Shown here: positions 11,407-22,508 of the stretch, piece after piece
How the letters are laid out: every line of letters starts with the position of its first letter
Numbering within the stretch: the first letter of the stretch is position 1
NCBI GenBank assembly: GCA_947652605.1
Contig: OX393577.1
Location: 7,750,868-7,814,867, forward strand
Direction: 5' to 3'
Length of the DNA stretch: 64,000 nucleotides
Source of the DNA: Elmis aenea
Taxonomy: Eukaryota; Arthropoda; Insecta; Coleoptera; Elmidae
Position numbers and translations under genes: made by a program
Notes under the pieces: generated by a model
The model's database searches: none
Seen by the model: the letters and a program-made list of their open reading frames with translations, nothing else
Told to the model about the DNA's origin: nothing

Positions 11407-11958
11407 AGCTTGTTTTATACTATACTATTTTTTCGTTTAAGAAAATCGTATACGATTTTCTAGTACGGTGTCAATCAGAAATTAAAAATCTTGAACGAAA
11501 AATTCGTACGAAATTACTACGTGCCCTAAATGCGTCCAATTTTAGTATGGGCGCATGCGTATTCTACTGTAACTGTATCTGACCGCATGCCATTTGTGGG
11601 TTAGGTTAACTGAAACAATCAAACGATGTTAAATACTACTTATTACCGTTAATCCCTCACAATTTATTTTGTAGGAATAAATATGTAGAATGGGAAAAGC
11701 ATTATATACGTTAAATTTGAAAATGATTCGCTTTTTGTTCTGTGTTCAAATTGAACATTTGACATGGTTTCTCAAGGTGCCAACAAACTATGATAGAAGT
11801 TACTAAAAAGTAACCAAAATATATTGGAGTTTTCGTACCAAAAAATAGTACAATGTAAATGGTTCATATTTTCCATGCTAAATTCTTCAACGAAATTTTT
11901 GTATTAAAAATCGTATACGATTTTCTTAAACGAAAAAATAGTATAGTATAAACAGACT
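11407..11958. mobile_element. MITE with ~50 bp TIRs and TAA target duplication
   Basis: The left end agcttgttttatactatac and the right end gtatagtataaacagact form inverted repeats that extend inward through tttttcgtttaag and the perfect palindrome aaaatcgtatacgatttt. Comparison with other family A 3' ends gives the empty site (acaactaacag / acagctaacag), so TAA at 11404-11406 and 11959-11961 is the duplicated target. A 3 bp TAA/TWA duplication is typical of PIF/Harbinger elements, but superfamily membership is inference because no transposase is present. Confidence 0.75.
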
Positions 11959-11996
11959 TAACAGTAGAGGGACTCATGACTAAATAATAAATAACA

Positions 11997-12835
11997 TAAA
12001 TAAGCAAGAAGTAATGAAATAGTTGAAAGAATCTTTGTGAAGTTATACAAGATTTTTTGCATAATTAGTGTGATAAATTGGCAGATAAATACGCTAGCGT
12101 GTACAAAACTAATAAAATGAAAAAAATGGTAATATTTATGTATCTTAAACATTTAAACTGCACAAAACCAATAATTAAACCACTAATTATGCAAAAATAA
12201 TTAATGAGCAAAACTATTTATGTTGCGATAACATTAAACTACTCGAATCCAACTTAAAACCGAGGTAAAAAAAAACATAAATCGTTTAGAATTTATCACG
12301 GTAAAAACTGCCGAGATGGAATTATTTTCTCGATGTAGCACTATTAGTTTACCACCCGTCACGATGGCGCTGAGCTTCCACATCTTCTAGAACACGGTGT
12401 TGACAACAGTCATCAATCATCTAAGACACCCCAGGCTGTCCAACACCTAAAATGAGCCTGGAATAGAGTGTTTGCACGTCAAAAACATTCTCTTCTCTCT
12501 CGTTCTTATACATTCCTCATTTTCTGAGTGTGCTCTTGTCGATATTTGTAGATTAAATTAACTTTTTATGAAGCAATAACGATTCAAAGCCGGTATTGGA
12601 ATAGATTGTGTTTAATACTTGTTTCGAAGGCATGATATTGAAATTTTAATTATCGTTAAAGATATTTAAACTATTCTTTAACCCTGCGTTGATCGCAATA
12701 CCCACTGAGACATCGTTGATTGCAAGATATCCCAGAGATACCGTAATTGTTCTGTATCAATGACTTATAATTGTTCATAACAAACCAATATAAATAAAGA
12801 ATAAAGCTTTTGAATGATTTTTCTTTATTTAGAAA
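11997..12835. other. Unassigned, with a TTAACCCTGCGTT motif
   Basis: No gene recognised. At about 12678, ttaaccctgcgttgatcgc resembles a piggyBac-type end (TTAA then CCC), but I found no matching inverted end nearby. Confidence 0.35.
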
Positions 12836-13378
12836 TGTATGTAGAATCGGAAGAGTTTGAATCAAAAGAGGGCTTAAAACAAAGATGCGTGCTCTGTCTA
12901 TTATTTTTTGCATTTATTATAGATGGTGTAATTAACGAAGTAAAACAAAAAATGAGATCTTTTCACCTAGGCAACTGGAAAATGAAAAAAATTAACTTAA
13001 CCGAGCTAATGTTCGCATACTCTAGAAACTCTAAACCTGGAATGGGAAAAAATTAATTTGAAAAGATAGGCAAAACAACACTTTAAATGGGCTTAGGTTG
13101 GAACAGGTAGAAAGCTTTAAATAATTAGGAGTGATCATTAAAAAAATGGCGAAATTGACAAAGAAATAAGCGAAAGAACAGAAAATTTGTAAATAATCTT
13201 TAACAGTTTAAGAACAACATTTTTTGGAAATAGAGAAGTCCCAAAACGAACAATAGTGGAAGTGGTCAAAAAGGTAGTAACTCCTGCACTTTTATACGGA
13301 AGTGAAACGTGGACACTCACAAATAAGAATAGTAGCCGAGTGAATGCAGCAGAAATGAGATTTAGTTTTTCTGAAGAA
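12836..13378 (+). pseudogene. Family A retrotransposon RT fragment, catalytic box deleted
   Basis: The translation gives ESEEFESKEGLKQRCVL, then DGVINEVKQKMRSFHLGNWK and LTELMFAYSRN. The family sequence here is LMFADDMVLVAET, so a deletion has removed the catalytic Asp pair and joined MFA to the later ETLNQELEK region. Further on, nucleotide similarity continues (ggcttaggttggaacaggtagaaagc, ttggaaatagagaagtcccaaaacga, ccgagtgaatgcagcagaaatgag) with many frameshifts. No 3' UTR is present. Both ends are truncated. Confidence 0.8.
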
Positions 13379-15469
13379 TAATTGAATTATTTCTATTTAA
13401 TTTTATTAGCAAATTTGCATATCCTTTACTCCCAAAAACAGTTTATTTTGCGCCCTCTCCAAATGAGACAGAAGATGGTGCTAAACAAGTAAGATAATTG
13501 GTAAACACAGTGTAATAATAACCATTTCAATAAATATAACTAACGGAAATTACAGGTTTGAAGTTCCTTAGCAAGTGGCGCCACAGAGAATTGCGGTCAA
13601 CGAACAAACTTCTGCTATTACTTCTCCCCTTATTAAACATGTTAAGATTCAGGTTTACAAAACTGGATATCATTATCGTTAAACCCAGGAATCACTAAGT
13701 ACTAATTAGCTACATTTAGGTATAATTTGGTAGTTAATGTATTTATATATTTTCATATCTGACAGCGATACCCAAGTAGGTAAATTGCGTTTTTCTGTCG
13801 TTTCTTAATTGTTACTACGAGAAAATTAATATTAAGCTTATATGTAAATATTTAAATTAGTATGTAATCTAAGTAATTTGTGATGTCATGGTAGCAGTTT
13901 GCGCTAGATCGTTAATATGTATCAGGTTTGGCTTGTCGTTTTAAGTTAAAATAACCCATAACTGCATTGGAGGTCTCAATAAACACTAACGAGATATTTT
14001 CAGTAATAAATTTATTAAATTCTAGATCCATTACGGTTTCTCACAACCTAGAAGTTAACAAACTCATTTAGTTTGTATATCAAAGCCCAAAATTTTTAAT
14101 TGAACTTACCGTAACGAAACATGCTACGCCATCCTAATCTTAAACTTAGAAATTTGTGATATAATAATTTGTTGTACTGACAAATTGCTTATACTTTTTT
14201 ATTGTTCTAATAAATGTTATTATATGTGCCTTAAAAGCATGTATCAATTTACGGATGTTTTGTTGTTGTTAGGTAAGTGTTTGTAATCTACAAATGACTG
14301 CAACGCACCTCCGTAATAAACGCTAATCTAATTGCAATAAAAGCAATCAGCCATATAACGTGTCAGTTCAATTCAGTTAATTTATAAATATTTCACGAGC
14401 ACCCTCTTTAAGGAACCCCATATATACACTCACTCAGCAAGTGCAAGCACATTATCTGAAATCTGCACCCCTTAGCGGGAAATGCTCCATTCGATCTGTT
14501 TTATCAACCGAGACATTTCATTCGGTTTGGGTTTTCGCGACTTGTATAATACTCTAATTTGTTTAATGTCATTACATTTCGATTTGAGTGTCGCAAACAG
14601 GTTTTAAAAAATATTCAGTTAAATCTTAATACATCAAATATTTGCATGACACTATAATGTTGTAGGTTTTTTGCCTAAGATATCTTTATTTTTTGTAGTA
14701 GATATATTTTTCACAATAGTATTTTGTATCAGCGTAAGCATATACATTTTATAATTAACACAAAAGTACAGTGCAAATAAGGATCATTACAAGTTATTAA
14801 AATATAAACAGCGTTGCAAAGCAGTTTAAGTTCATTATTGTTATGTTTAATAACTTCTAATATATAATTCTACTTACTAATGCTGAGGTTGCATCTATTA
14901 TTTCAATTAAACGGCTATTTGATTTAATTTTCTAAGCAATTTTTAAAGAATATTATGCATACAAGAATAAAGTATGCGATTATAGTATGGAACCTAAAGA
15001 TATTAAAAAAACTAAATTTGATTATTAAAAGCTAATTTTACCTTAAACTAAAGCAGTAAAAAAAATTAAACTCAGTATAATAACAAAAATTATTAAATTT
15101 CATGACAGTTTTAGTTTGAAATTCAATCGTTTCACAGAACGATTGTTTTAAAACTCCTTCATTTGTTCTACCCTGAAGTTTTTTTTATCCAAAATTTTTA
15201 TTGTTCTTAGCTATGCTATCTCAAGTCGTTTTGAGTCTCCTATTTTTCTTTTCAGACTGTTACTACTCGAAAATGTTGTCAAATGAATAAGGGGTTAAAA
15301 CTGAGTGACTATTTGCTTGCAAAAATTTAGATACACGACAAGATAATTATTTAGTAATATGTTGATCAAGTAAAAAGATATTTTTATTTGTAACATTTCT
15401 CGGTTGCAAATTTATAGTTTAAAAATGAAGAAAAAACCTACCAACCTAAACAAACTTTTTAAAAACATT
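13379..15469. other. No recognised gene
   Basis: AT-rich. A patch at about 14395-14560 has higher complexity (caccctctttaaggaacccc, gcaccccttagcgggaaatgctcc) that might be conserved non-coding DNA, but nothing identifies it. Confidence 0.4.
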
Positions 15470-15594
15470 AAAGCATTACTGAATAGGTCTCAGAATGGGG
15501 AACAATTTGTCTAATTTAAACTTCTTTGTAGCTCTTACCGTTTACGAAATCCCAATAGATGCCTTTCTATGTGGCCACCCTGTATAAGTAACTC
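15470..15594 (-). mobile_element. Terminal fragment of a CAGGGTG MITE
   Basis: Right terminus only: ggccaccctgta, preceded by acaatttgtctaatttaaac and ttctttgtagctct. It is closely similar to the right arm of the split MITE at 22489-23868. The left arm is absent here. Confidence 0.65.
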
Positions 15595-15899
15595 ATTTAT
15601 AGTTATATAAAAGCTTAATTAAAAAATGTTTTCTTATTCGAATGATTTATTGAAGAGTTCTTTTAAAACAGCTCAGTGATTTTAATTAGACCTATTTAAA
15701 AAATCAACTGTCGTTTACCATAAAATACATATTTATAAAAAGGGTCATACTGCTTTTGGAAAGTGTTTGCTTAATTCGTTGAAAAAGTGTGTGTATTTAT
15801 GTCAAAGCAAATTTCTTCTATGTATTGGTTAAACTTTAGTTTTCTTTGGCTAAAAAAGCTATGAATATTGTTTTTGCTTATTTGATTACTATAATTAAA

Positions 15900-16640
15900 A
15901 AGGACGCTTCGTACATGATAAGGAAACTTATAGAGGAATATAAAAACTTGGATTTAAAAATAAATACAGAAAGAAACACAACATTTGGCAGTGGAATGTG
16001 AAGAAGCAGAAGATCTGACTCTGGATGATGCAAATATCACTACTACAAAAGTCTACAAATATTTAGGTAACATTTTAACGAGTGGCGGGAGAGACGAGAA
16101 CATATCTTAAACAAAATATAAAAAGGGCGAAACATTATCTCTAAAATCAATTCGCTTCTTTGGAATAAAGAAATAAAGATGCATTTGTTCAAATCGTTAA
16201 TTGAAAGTTGTGTCACCTATGGGTCGGAAGTTTGCACATTGAACAATTCTATTTTGTATTATCTACTTATCTCACTCTATTTTGTATTGATATCAGTAGA
16301 TAACAGTTTTTGGCGAAGATGTTGCAGTGTGATAATACACGACCATGTGAGAAACGAAACAATCAGACAAAGAATGGTAACAAAATATACACTAACAGAT
16401 ACCGTGAAAAAGAAACAATTAGTAAGGTACCGCTACATAAGAACAATAAAAAAAGAAAGAATACCCTAACAAATATATAAGTGGACCCCAACGAAAAGAA
16501 GGAAAAAAGGAAGGCTAAGAACGCGCTGGAAAGATTATATAGAAACGGCAAAGAAAAACAAAGATCTTGGAGAAGATTCCTAGCAAAACGAAAGAAAACG
16601 GTGATTAGGCTGTGACAAACGGCCACAGGCTGTAAAATAG
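15900..16640 (+). pseudogene. Non-LTR retrotransposon RT 3' fragment (family B1)
   Basis: The order of matches is YMIRKLIEEYKNLDLKINTE (palm to thumb), a YKYLG-type strand in shifted frame, RNIISKINSLLWNKEIK, LFKSLIESCVTYGSEVCTLN, DNSFWRRC, IIHDHVRNETIRQRM and KKQLVRYRYI. After that come a basic GRLRTRWKDYIE tail and LGCDKR near the end. The upstream palm with FADD is missing. The family differs from family A (different linker and tail). Several frameshifts make it inactive, and the 3' end abuts a CAGGGTG MITE end at 16651. Confidence 0.8.
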
Positions 16641-16650
16641 TCACTTTATA

Positions 16651-16712
16651 CAGGGTGTCCCATATTACATTTCCAGTATGGGGATATTGCTTATTATTGA
16701 AGATACTGGTTT
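16651..16712 (+). mobile_element. Left end of a CAGGGTG MITE, host of a hAT insertion
   Basis: TA followed by cagggtgtcccatattac marks a mariner-MITE left terminus. A GGAGC-family hAT MITE begins at 16721. I see no matching right terminus downstream. Confidence 0.45.
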
Positions 16713-16720
16713 GTTTAAAC

Positions 16721-17287
16721 CAGGGGTTTGGAGCGGAGCGCGGAGCTGGAGCGCGGAGCAGTGGAGCAATGGGTTTTTGCCTGGAGCGGGAGCGGAGCCC
16801 GGAGCAAATAATTTTGTTTGCTCCACTGCTCCACTTTACTATTATAAACTACAATTTTTTTTTTATGAATTATTCTCATGGGTACTTATAGTATTTAATA
16901 AAATTATAAATAAACTAAATTTGATTTTTTTGAAGTAAAATTATTATAATGTAACTTTTCTGAATATTAATTTTCATTATTTTGTATTTGAATTTTGAAA
17001 AATTTTAAAGAACTTTTTTTTCTTTTTTAACTTTTGAGGATCAATAATTTGTTCATTTATTTAACTTCACTTGTTTCTTAGGGCCAAATATTGTAATTTT
17101 TGGTCCATTTCCACATATCTCATAAAATTTTAGCTTTGTTTTAAAAAACAAATTTTTGAATAAAAAAACTTATTTTATTAATATTTGGAGCGCGGAGCGG
17201 AGCGGGAGCGGAGCTGGAGCAGGCATGTTGAAGCCGGAGCGGAGCTGGAGCGGAGCAACTAAAAAATTGGACTGCTCCAAACCCCTG
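16721..17287 (+). mobile_element. GGAGC-family hAT MITE, longest copy, perfect TSD
   Basis: CAGGGGTTTGGAGC and GCTCCAAACCCCTG are perfect inverted termini flanked by an exact 8 bp duplication, GTTTAAAC, at 16713-16720 and 17288-17295. Dense GGAGC/GCGGAGC arrays lie inside each end (about 16730-16835 and 17165-17285) around an AT-rich core. The 8 bp duplication supports hAT. Short open frames rich in Gly, Ala, Ser and Glu are translations of the GGAGC array, not genes. Confidence 0.9.
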
Positions 17288-17295
17288 GTTTAAAC

Positions 17296-18392
17296 GAGAT
17301 GAATTATTCCTAAGTATGAAAGGAGCCACAATCAATTTTTAAAAGTACAAAATTCCTAGTAGGTACTTCAGATTTTACAGCAAAAAATATGAAAATGTCG
17401 AATTTCTTTTTTGTCTCATAACTATTTTGTCTTAATCATTAAATAAACAATTTCAGTTGTACCTTCTGAAGGTACTTTTTCATATGACTAACGCATGTTA
17501 ACTTGTCGGCAGAGCATTAAGCATATGTTGAAATTTTGTAAAAATGTCAGCGAAGACATTGTTAATTATTTTGTATCCGTGAGCAATGAAGTTTAGCTAA
17601 ATTTGGATTTACGAAATAGAACATTAATGGTGTGCAGCTTGTGTTGGTTACTCCATATGTTAAAATTTTCCTTCCATCCAAAATTTTAAATAAGAAATTT
17701 ATGTGTAGAGTGAAACCGTGGTACAAGTTGTAAAACTTTCCTCACAGACTGTTGTTACGCGTAACAGAACAGAGTTCTTGTGAAGTTGAAGTTTGCAACC
17801 ACCAGCTGGCTTTCTCGTCATGTTTTACTTCGCAAACCGTATTCGAAGCTCAGCGCATTTTTAAGTTGCGAAACTTGCGCAATTTCTATATGAATTTAGT
17901 CGTTCGCCTAATTTTGCATAAGCGGCATCAGCACTTTGTTCGATCAACCGAAATTTTTCGGAGCGCTGTTCGCCGATGGGGGCGCGACTTATGCTTTGTA
18001 TTAACAAGAAATGAATCGCCTTTGTTTGAAACTTAAATTGCCTAAGAGTATGATCTCAAAGGATTATGAGCATAAAGTTTATATTCGCGAGAAATCTTCG
18101 GAAAACTTTCAGTATGAATTTCAATAAGTTACGTATTTGTATTTACACGGCATCTACACTCAAGTTGGCTTCATTATTTAGGCGGAAGTTTAAAATTTCT
18201 ATCCGCCTATAATATTCTGTTTCACAGAACTTAAATCCCTTTGTTGGCGCCATCTTTAGTTTACAGCATTGTAACTTCAGTACAATACATACTCTTCGGG
18301 CTTCACAAAGTGCTAACTTAATTCATTTAAAATTTGATGAAGAGCTGAATTTACTAGAGTTTCGAATATACAGGGAGGAACATATTCAATTA
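17296..18392. other. Unassigned, with one GC-richer open frame
   Basis: A 94-codon frame at 17752-18036 (plus) lies in a patch of higher GC than its surroundings. It has no recognised domain and no transposon signature, and it could be chance or a remnant exon. A short tatacagggagg motif at about 18368 is a possible decayed CAGGGTG end next to the element at 18395. Confidence 0.35.
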
Positions 18393-18394
18393 TA

Positions 18395-19186
18395 CAGGGT
18401 GTTGCGATATTCGACCGACAACGGTCTACAGCTGAGAGCTCTCGTGAATTGATAAAGTTTGATATAGGAACATGAACCCTTTAAGGGCTTACTTTCCGAG
18501 ATACAGGGTGTTGCAATTTTTAAAACGAAAACAAAAATCTGCCGTAACGCAAAAACGGCTTTAAATATTTCTTTCAAATTTGGTGCACGATCATTTTACT
18601 AAAAAAGTAACATTTACCCAATAATTACATTTTGGAAAATTTGCCCAGTGGCGCGCTAGCAGGGGTAGTGGCAACTTTTACCCCCCTATTTTTTATGCCA
18701 TTAGAGAGAAAAAAATAATTTTAATTTTATTGAAATCCCTGATTATTTGTAGTAAAAAAATGAATAAGATTTGATAGAGCTAAAATGAACGGTTTTGTAG
18801 ATATTTGCCTTTAAACAAAAGTCTGCACTTCTGAAATTTCTATTAACGAAAACAAAAATCTGCCATGACGCAAAAATGGATCTAAATAATTTATTCAAAA
18901 AGTAACATTTAAAAAGTGTTAATAACCAAAAAGGTTAAAGCACCGAAATTTTATTTAAAAAAAAAAAAAATATATAACCAAAAATTACATTTAAAAAAAA
19001 TTACTCCATATTCTAATTTAACACAGTCAGAAATTTCATTATAACACTAACAAAACTAAATTCATCAAACAATAAATTCATCATACTATGATAATAATTA
19101 ACAAAATTAACGAAATTACAACAAATGTTCAAAATTTTGGCCGTTGACTTCCATGCACATTCTACAACGTTTTCTCATTGCAAAGC
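18395..19186 (+). repeat. Left inverted arm of the mariner-type element
   Basis: Matches 19950-20741 in reverse complement out to the ggccgttgacttcc...ttgcaaagc inner border, where similarity stops abruptly. A few single-base differences show that the arms have drifted since they formed. Confidence 0.9.
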
Positions 19187-20017
19187 AAATAAGATTTTTG
19201 AAAAGCCTTCTTTAAGCACTCGAACTCTGGGCCGGGCACTGAGAGTAGACAATTCTATTGTGTGGAAAGTTTTAAAAGAACAAATGTTGCAACCCTATAA
19301 ATTCACCAGAGTTCAAGCATTAGAACCCAGAGATTATCCAGTAAGAACGGATTTTTCAAACTGGTATATTCACAAGTGTCGCCAAAATCGTAATTTCTCG
19401 AAGTATGTTTTGAACACCGACGAAGCTAAATTCACCAGTGAAGGAATTTTTAATTCCAGAAATAGTCACGTTTGGGATGAAGAAAATCCACACTCTTTTT
19501 GTCAAAGGGGATTTCAAACAAAATTTTCATTGAATGTCTGGGTGGGTATGGTTGGAGACTGTTTAATTGGGCCTTATCTTCTCTCAAATAAATTAAATGG
19601 AGCTATTTATACACGCTTTCTGGAAGATGTTTTGGATGAACTATTAGAAAATGTACCCCTAAATATTAGAAGGCACATGTGGTTTCAACACGATGGTGCC
19701 CCTGCTCATTTTGATGGAGGAGCTAGAAATGTTCTAAACAGACGTTTTGGGGAAAAATGGATTGGTCGAGGTGGACCTCAAATTTTCCTCCAAGATCACC
19801 CGACCTAAACCCTATCGACTTTTTCGTCTGGGGGTATATGAAATCCTTAGTGTACGAGACCATCGTGGAAACTGAGGAAGATTTAATAGCGAGAATTCAA
19901 GCTGCAGCAGTACACATGCAATCAAATCCCGAGTTATTCTCAAAAACGCGCTTTGCAATGAGAAAACGTAGAATGTGCATGGAAGTCGACGGCCAAAATT
20001 TTGAACATTTGTTGTAA
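19187..20017 (+). pseudogene. Tc1/mariner-superfamily transposase, N-terminus lost, one frameshift
   Basis: After about 19200 the protein reads STRTLGRALRVDNS and VWKVLKEQMLQPYKFTRVQA (second helix-turn-helix), then LNTDEAKFTSEGIFN (first catalytic Asp), NVWVGMVGDCLIGPYLL, WFQHDGAPAHF (second Asp), and, after a frame change near 19775-19795, FPPRSPDLNPIDFFVWGYMK (third Asp). It ends FEHLL at 20017. About 36 residues separate the second and third Asp. The family normally begins with an extra N-terminal helical domain (DUF4817), absent here. The ATG at 19125 lies in the inverted arm, so the first ~20 codons of that frame are antisense of the C-terminus. Only the frameshift and missing N-terminus prevent function. 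Confidence 0.85.
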
Positions 20018-20741
20018 TTTCGTTAATTTTGTTAATTATTATCATAGTATGATGAATTTGTTGTTTGATGAATTTAGTTTTGTTAGTGTTATAATGAAAT
20101 TTCTGACTGTGTTAAATTAGAATATAAAGTAATTTTTTTTAAATGTTATTTTTGGTTAAATGTTTTTTTTTTTTTTTTTAAATAAAATTTCGGTGCTTTA
20201 ACCTATTTGGTTATTAACACTTTTTAAATGTTACTTTTTGAATAAATTATTTAGATCCCTTTTTGCGTCATGGCAGATTTTTGTTTTCGTTAATAGAAAT
20301 TTCAGAAGTGCAGACTTTTGTTTAAAGGCAAATATCTACAAAACCGTTCATTTTAGCTCTATCAAATCTTATTCATTTTTTTACTACAAATAATCAGGGA
20401 TTTCAATAAAATTAAAATTATTTTTTTCTCTCTAATGGCATAAAAAATAGGGGGGTAAAAGTTGCCACTACCCCTGCTAGCGCGCCACTGGGCAAATTTT
20501 CCAAAATGTAATTATTGGGTAAATGTTACTTTTTTAGTAAAATGATCGTGCACCAAATTTGAAAAAAATATTTAAAGCCGTTTTTGCGTTACGGCAGATT
20601 TTTGTTTTCGTTTTAAAAATTGCAACACCCTGTATCTCGGAAAGTAAGCCCTTAAAGGGTTCATGTTTCTATATCAAACTTTATCAATTCACGAGAGCTC
20701 TCAGCTGTAGACCGTTGTCGGTCGAATATCGCAACACCCTG
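19950..20741 (-). repeat. Right inverted arm of the mariner-type element
   Basis: Carries the last ~22 codons and stop of the transposase, the 3' UTR with a poly-T run near 20165, and the right terminus caacaccctg next to TA. It is the probable original of the duplicated arm, because here the coding sequence is continuous with the transposase. Confidence 0.85.
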
Positions 20742-20743
20742 TA

Positions 20744-22488
20744 TATTAAAAATATTATGCAGTTTTAATTTGATTTTTTTCCCTATATTTATAACATAAA
20801 TACCATGAAATATAAAGTAAAGTTTTCACGTTTTGCATCTTAACACAAAATCATTTGTGTGTTAACAATGTCAAGGAAAAGCCGAAACATGGACACCAGT
20901 GGAAAACCATTACAGTATTCAAAAAGCTATTTCATGGTAAAAATTCTTACAAAAGAAACTCCCTGAACACAAATAATAATTTTTGCTTGATCCTAAAGTA
21001 TCTATCTGATAAATAGACATTAGAATTTCTGTGCATTGTTTGGGAAGGATATGTTTTAATTTATAATGCAGTCGTTCGTGGTCTTTCCTAAACTCGCATC
21101 CTTTCAGAATTCACCTACGGCTCATCCCAAAACCGCCTAGTACAGAAAAGTACCACTTTCCAGTCTTGTTACGAAAATATCTATGTATTACGACTTTACA
21201 CTCGTGTTTAGAGCTTTGTAAAAATATGCAAAAGGTATTCTAATCACGAAATTTCGACATTGATTTCCTTGTCAATTTCTTACATCCAGAGCAAAAAGCT
21301 TTCATTAAATGTTAATTCCTCCGACAATCTTATATTATTGTTTATTTTAAGAAATGCTTTAGTATAAGCTTAGAATGAAACTGATAAACAAAAGACGGCT
21401 CAGCATAATCCTCTTCTCAAACACTGCTAACTTAATTAACAAGACATTAAAACTTTAAAACAGTCCTGCAGATGTGATTCGGTTTTAACAACTCAGTACA
21501 GTTATCCAATTATGATTAAAAGGTTAGTAAGAACGTATTAATTAGTTAGCGAGGGTTGCTAATGCACACCCCTCTCGATATCACAGTAATAAATCACATT
21601 AGTCAGCTAATCCTCCGCTCCAAGCGGTGTCGCTACGTCACCAGGGACTTCGCTCATAAAGATTACGGATCACTCTTTCCTGGCGCATATAATATGTGTA
21701 TGCGCTGATAAGTTTCACATAAAACGAGTGTAAAACATTTTTACTACTTGTTTTATCGCGACATATTTGATTAAAGTTCATTAAAATGGATTCAAAGCTG
21801 GTTAATATAATTTTAAAACTATGTGTATTAAAAAAATGTTTTTAAATATTGAAATTAGACTTGCTATCTCAGAAATTTAACAAACTCGTTTTGCAAAATG
21901 TAGAATAAACTCTGGTTATGTTTCCGCTATGTAAATGTTTAAAACATTTGCAATTTATATTTTCTTAATTAGTATAGTTTTCATTATACACATGGCAGAA
22001 GACCCGTAATACTACTTGTGTGATATGTTTTAAATGATACGGACGTATATTATGTATGCATTATTTATTCAATTAAGGGCAATTTAAATTTAGCATTTTC
22101 TTCAAATTCGGAAACATTTAAAATAAGTATTGTACGCAAGGTAATCTACATATTCTCTATGTATATATTAGACATTCGGTATAATTTGTGGATTAACATG
22201 TCAATTTAATTATATAAAAACACCTAGAAAACAAAATAATTAAAAAAGGAATATGTAAAAGTAGCCCAGTTCGTGTGATTTTTTTTGTAACCAACACAAA
22301 AAAAATTGAATATAAAATTTATTTAATGCCGTTAACTATCTAACCTATAATTATAATTTTTAAATACAGTAGGTATAACAGGTGTTACGTTTTTTTGATT
22401 CTTAATTGTAACATTTGATATTTTTAGCCGTGTATTCGTTTCCATACAATTTTCGTTTGTTATCTAGATAACAAAGAAAATAAACACA
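20744..22488. other. No recognised gene; possible dispersed repeat at 21080-21170
   Basis: At about 21080-21170, tttcctaaactcgcatcctttcagaattcacctacggctcatccc in outline resembles 59155-59215, suggesting a diverged dispersed repeat. At 21590-21700 a higher-GC block is unassigned. Nothing else recognised. Confidence 0.35.
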
Positions 22489-22508
22489 CAGGGTGGTCCA
22501 CATAGGAG

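Larger units (their letters stand above)
10735..11996 (+). mobile_element. Family A non-LTR retrotransposon, internally deleted copy
   Basis: In order it carries an ORF1 region (10770-11215), the very start of ORF2 with the endonuclease motif RIATWNTRSV at 11308-11337, and then within about 30 bases the family 3' UTR (aaaaagtcagcacaac, aacagtcctacag; then ggactcatgactaaataataa at 11970-11990). The rest of the endonuclease and the whole reverse transcriptase, present in the copies at 30344 and 47061, are missing. The junction is near 11358-11368. A 552 bp MITE interrupts the 3' UTR. The copy is thus a deletion derivative that kept both ends, resembling a non-autonomous retroelement. Confidence 0.75.
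18395..20741 (+). mobile_element. Mariner-superfamily element with ~790 bp inverted arms
   Basis: The termini cagggtgttgcgatattcg and its complement are flanked by TA (18393-18394, 20742-20743). The inverted repeats run from 18395 to about 19186 and from about 19950 to 20741, with only scattered mismatches. Both arms contain a second internal tacagggtgttgcaa. The 760 bp between them is transposase sequence. The arms extend into the 3' end of the transposase gene, so the left arm holds a reversed copy of the C-terminal codons. It is the only CAGGGTG-ended element in the window that carries a transposase. Confidence 0.9.

Noticed and set aside
12678..12700. piggyBac end at ttaaccctgcgttgatcgc
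   Set aside because: No inverted partner or second TTAA-bounded end could be found, so it is kept only as a motif.
16363..16644. Hydrophobic minus-strand frame
   Set aside because: Antisense of the B1 retrotransposon C-terminal tail, whose Lys/Arg-rich codons read as Phe/Leu on the other strand.
16655..16938. Two overlapping frames with Gly, Ala, Ser and Glu repeats
   Set aside because: They are translations of the GGAGC array in a hAT MITE, not a structured protein.
18650..18710. A separate hAT element starting cagtggcgcgctagcagg
   Set aside because: The same sequence is present in reverse in the other arm (20448-20495), so it is part of the mariner-type inverted repeat. No 8 bp duplication is seen.
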